From a virus, in the IMG/VR virus record IMGVR_UViG_3300001460_000132, positions 1 to 28,544 of that record: a DNA stretch of 28,544 nt; one strand, written 5' to 3'. Position numbers and translations under genes: made by a program. The notes under the pieces are model-generated. The model made no database searches. It was given only the letters and a program-made list of their open reading frames with translations, and had not been told where the DNA came from. This document shows, in pieces, positions 28,213-28,544 of this stretch (its first letter is position 1; each line of letters begins with the position of its first letter).

Positions 28213-28225
28213 AATTTAATAGGGT
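28213..28225 (+). other. AATTTAATAGGGT motif before a terminator
   Basis: This word matches AATTCAATAGGGT at 3575 and AATCTAATAGGGT at 16851 at all but one or two positions. All three lie in gaps between genes. Function unknown; a phage-specific control element is possible. Confidence 0.45.
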
Positions 28226-28230
28226 TAAAT

Positions 28231-28258
28231 AAAGGGGTGCTTCGGTATCCCTTTTTTT
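28231..28258 (+). terminator. UUCG-loop terminator
   Basis: AAAGGGGTGC (28231-28240) and GTATCCCTTT (28245-28254) pair over ten positions with two G-U pairs, closing a C(TTCG)G tetraloop, followed by a T run. Confidence 0.9.
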
Positions 28259-28294
28259 ATGAAAACAAATTAAAGATTATTTGTTACTTATAAT

Positions 28295-28544
28295 ATGGTA
28301 ATATTAACTACATCAACAGGTGCTCAGAACTTTAAGGTAATTCCCAGAAGCACACCAAGCTCGGTTACATTTCAATTAACCGATAAGTCTAAAAGAACTA
28401 CAAGTGCTGTTTCGGTTACTGTAGCTAATTCTAACGGTTATATGACGATTACAGGAAGCTTTTCTTTAGTTAAAGATAGGTTTTATTCATTTGAAATTAA
28501 AAGTGGCTCTACGGTAATATATAGAGGTTCTATTTTTTGTACAA
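28295..28544 (+). CDS. Structural protein, 3' partial
   Basis: The ATG at 28295 opens a frame that runs off the window; 83 residues are visible. It starts MVILTTSTGAQNFKVIPRST, then VTFQLTDKSKRTTSAVSVTV and a beta-rich stretch with FSLVKDRFYSFEIKSGSTVI. The Thr/Ser-rich, strand-rich pattern suggests a virion protein of a type placed after the tail tube gene in Bacteroidota phages. More of the gene lies outside, so function is left open. Confidence 0.65.
   Translation, partial: MVILTTSTGAQNFKVIPRSTPSSVTFQLTDKSKRTTSAVSVTVANSNGYMTITGSFSLVKDRFYSFEIKSGSTVIYRGSIFCT

Noticed and set aside
1-28544. Integrase, excisionase, repressor or attachment site indicating a temperate phage
   Set aside because: No tyrosine or serine recombinase motifs and no CI-like repressor were found; the phage may be lytic, or such genes may lie outside.

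Overview
The window is a 28.5-kb piece of a tailed double-stranded DNA phage (or prophage) genome, very probably a siphovirus-like phage of a marine or aquatic Bacteroidota (Flavobacteriia) host. All genes read on the + strand, are tightly packed (many ATGA or TAATG stop/start overlaps) and the DNA is strongly A+T-rich. The host assignment rests on several things seen in the sequence. There are Bacteroidota-type promoters (TTTG, about 19-20 bp, TAnnTTTG) at 8453, 12025 and 14000. Start codons sit in A-rich or TTAATT-type leaders without Shine-Dalgarno motifs. A lipoprotein carries an acidic export signal just after its Cys. Several structural proteins are of types I associate with Bacteroidota phages. 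No integrase, repressor or DNA polymerase is visible.

Layout. 1-1521: end of a tail fibre with a self-cleaving S74 chaperone domain, plus two small fibre-associated genes. 1526-3523: lysis cassette (tiny two-helix holin candidate, coiled-coil membrane protein, secreted thioredoxin-like protein, lipoprotein, M15 endolysin, 3TM-type holin), closed by a terminator. 3699-10452: recombination and replication (ERF annealing protein, SSB-like protein, winged-helix protein, palindromic repeat array, primase-helicase, VRR-NUC, phage sigma factor, further PD-(D/E)XK nucleases, DnaA-domain-IV-like protein, DUF1599 protein). 10440-12009: small and large terminase. 12079-16474: an island of 19 very small, mostly unrecognised genes in three promoter-led blocks. 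16475-17333: a sparse control-like region with one small gene and a second copy of the repeat array. 17334-28544: structural module, in the order tail-assembly chaperone, tail-completion-like genes, two large tail/baseplate proteins, tape measure, protease-like fusion, scaffold, major capsid, probable major tail protein, and a partial gene. No portal gene is visible; it probably lies outside the window. The genome may be circular or permuted, since both ends fall inside structural genes.

The most notable points are these. (1) A 109-codon open frame without any ATG/GTG/TTG overlaps the tail-assembly chaperone gene. It begins before a T9 run and ends in a protein-like KWGWYQSIYALAKGDV segment, which is strong evidence for programmed -1 frameshifting. 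(2) A palindromic repeat of about 17-bp period (core TACATAGTGTA) occurs as two arrays, at 4890-4950 before the primase-helicase and at 17117-17233 before the structural module. Each begins just after the stop codon of a small gene. (3) Three promoters of the small-gene island share a GTCAG(G/T)TG element placed exactly 20 bp before the -7 box. (4) The 9-mer AATTCAATA is strongly over-represented on the + strand. (5) A promoter-led lipoprotein looks designed for display on the host surface.
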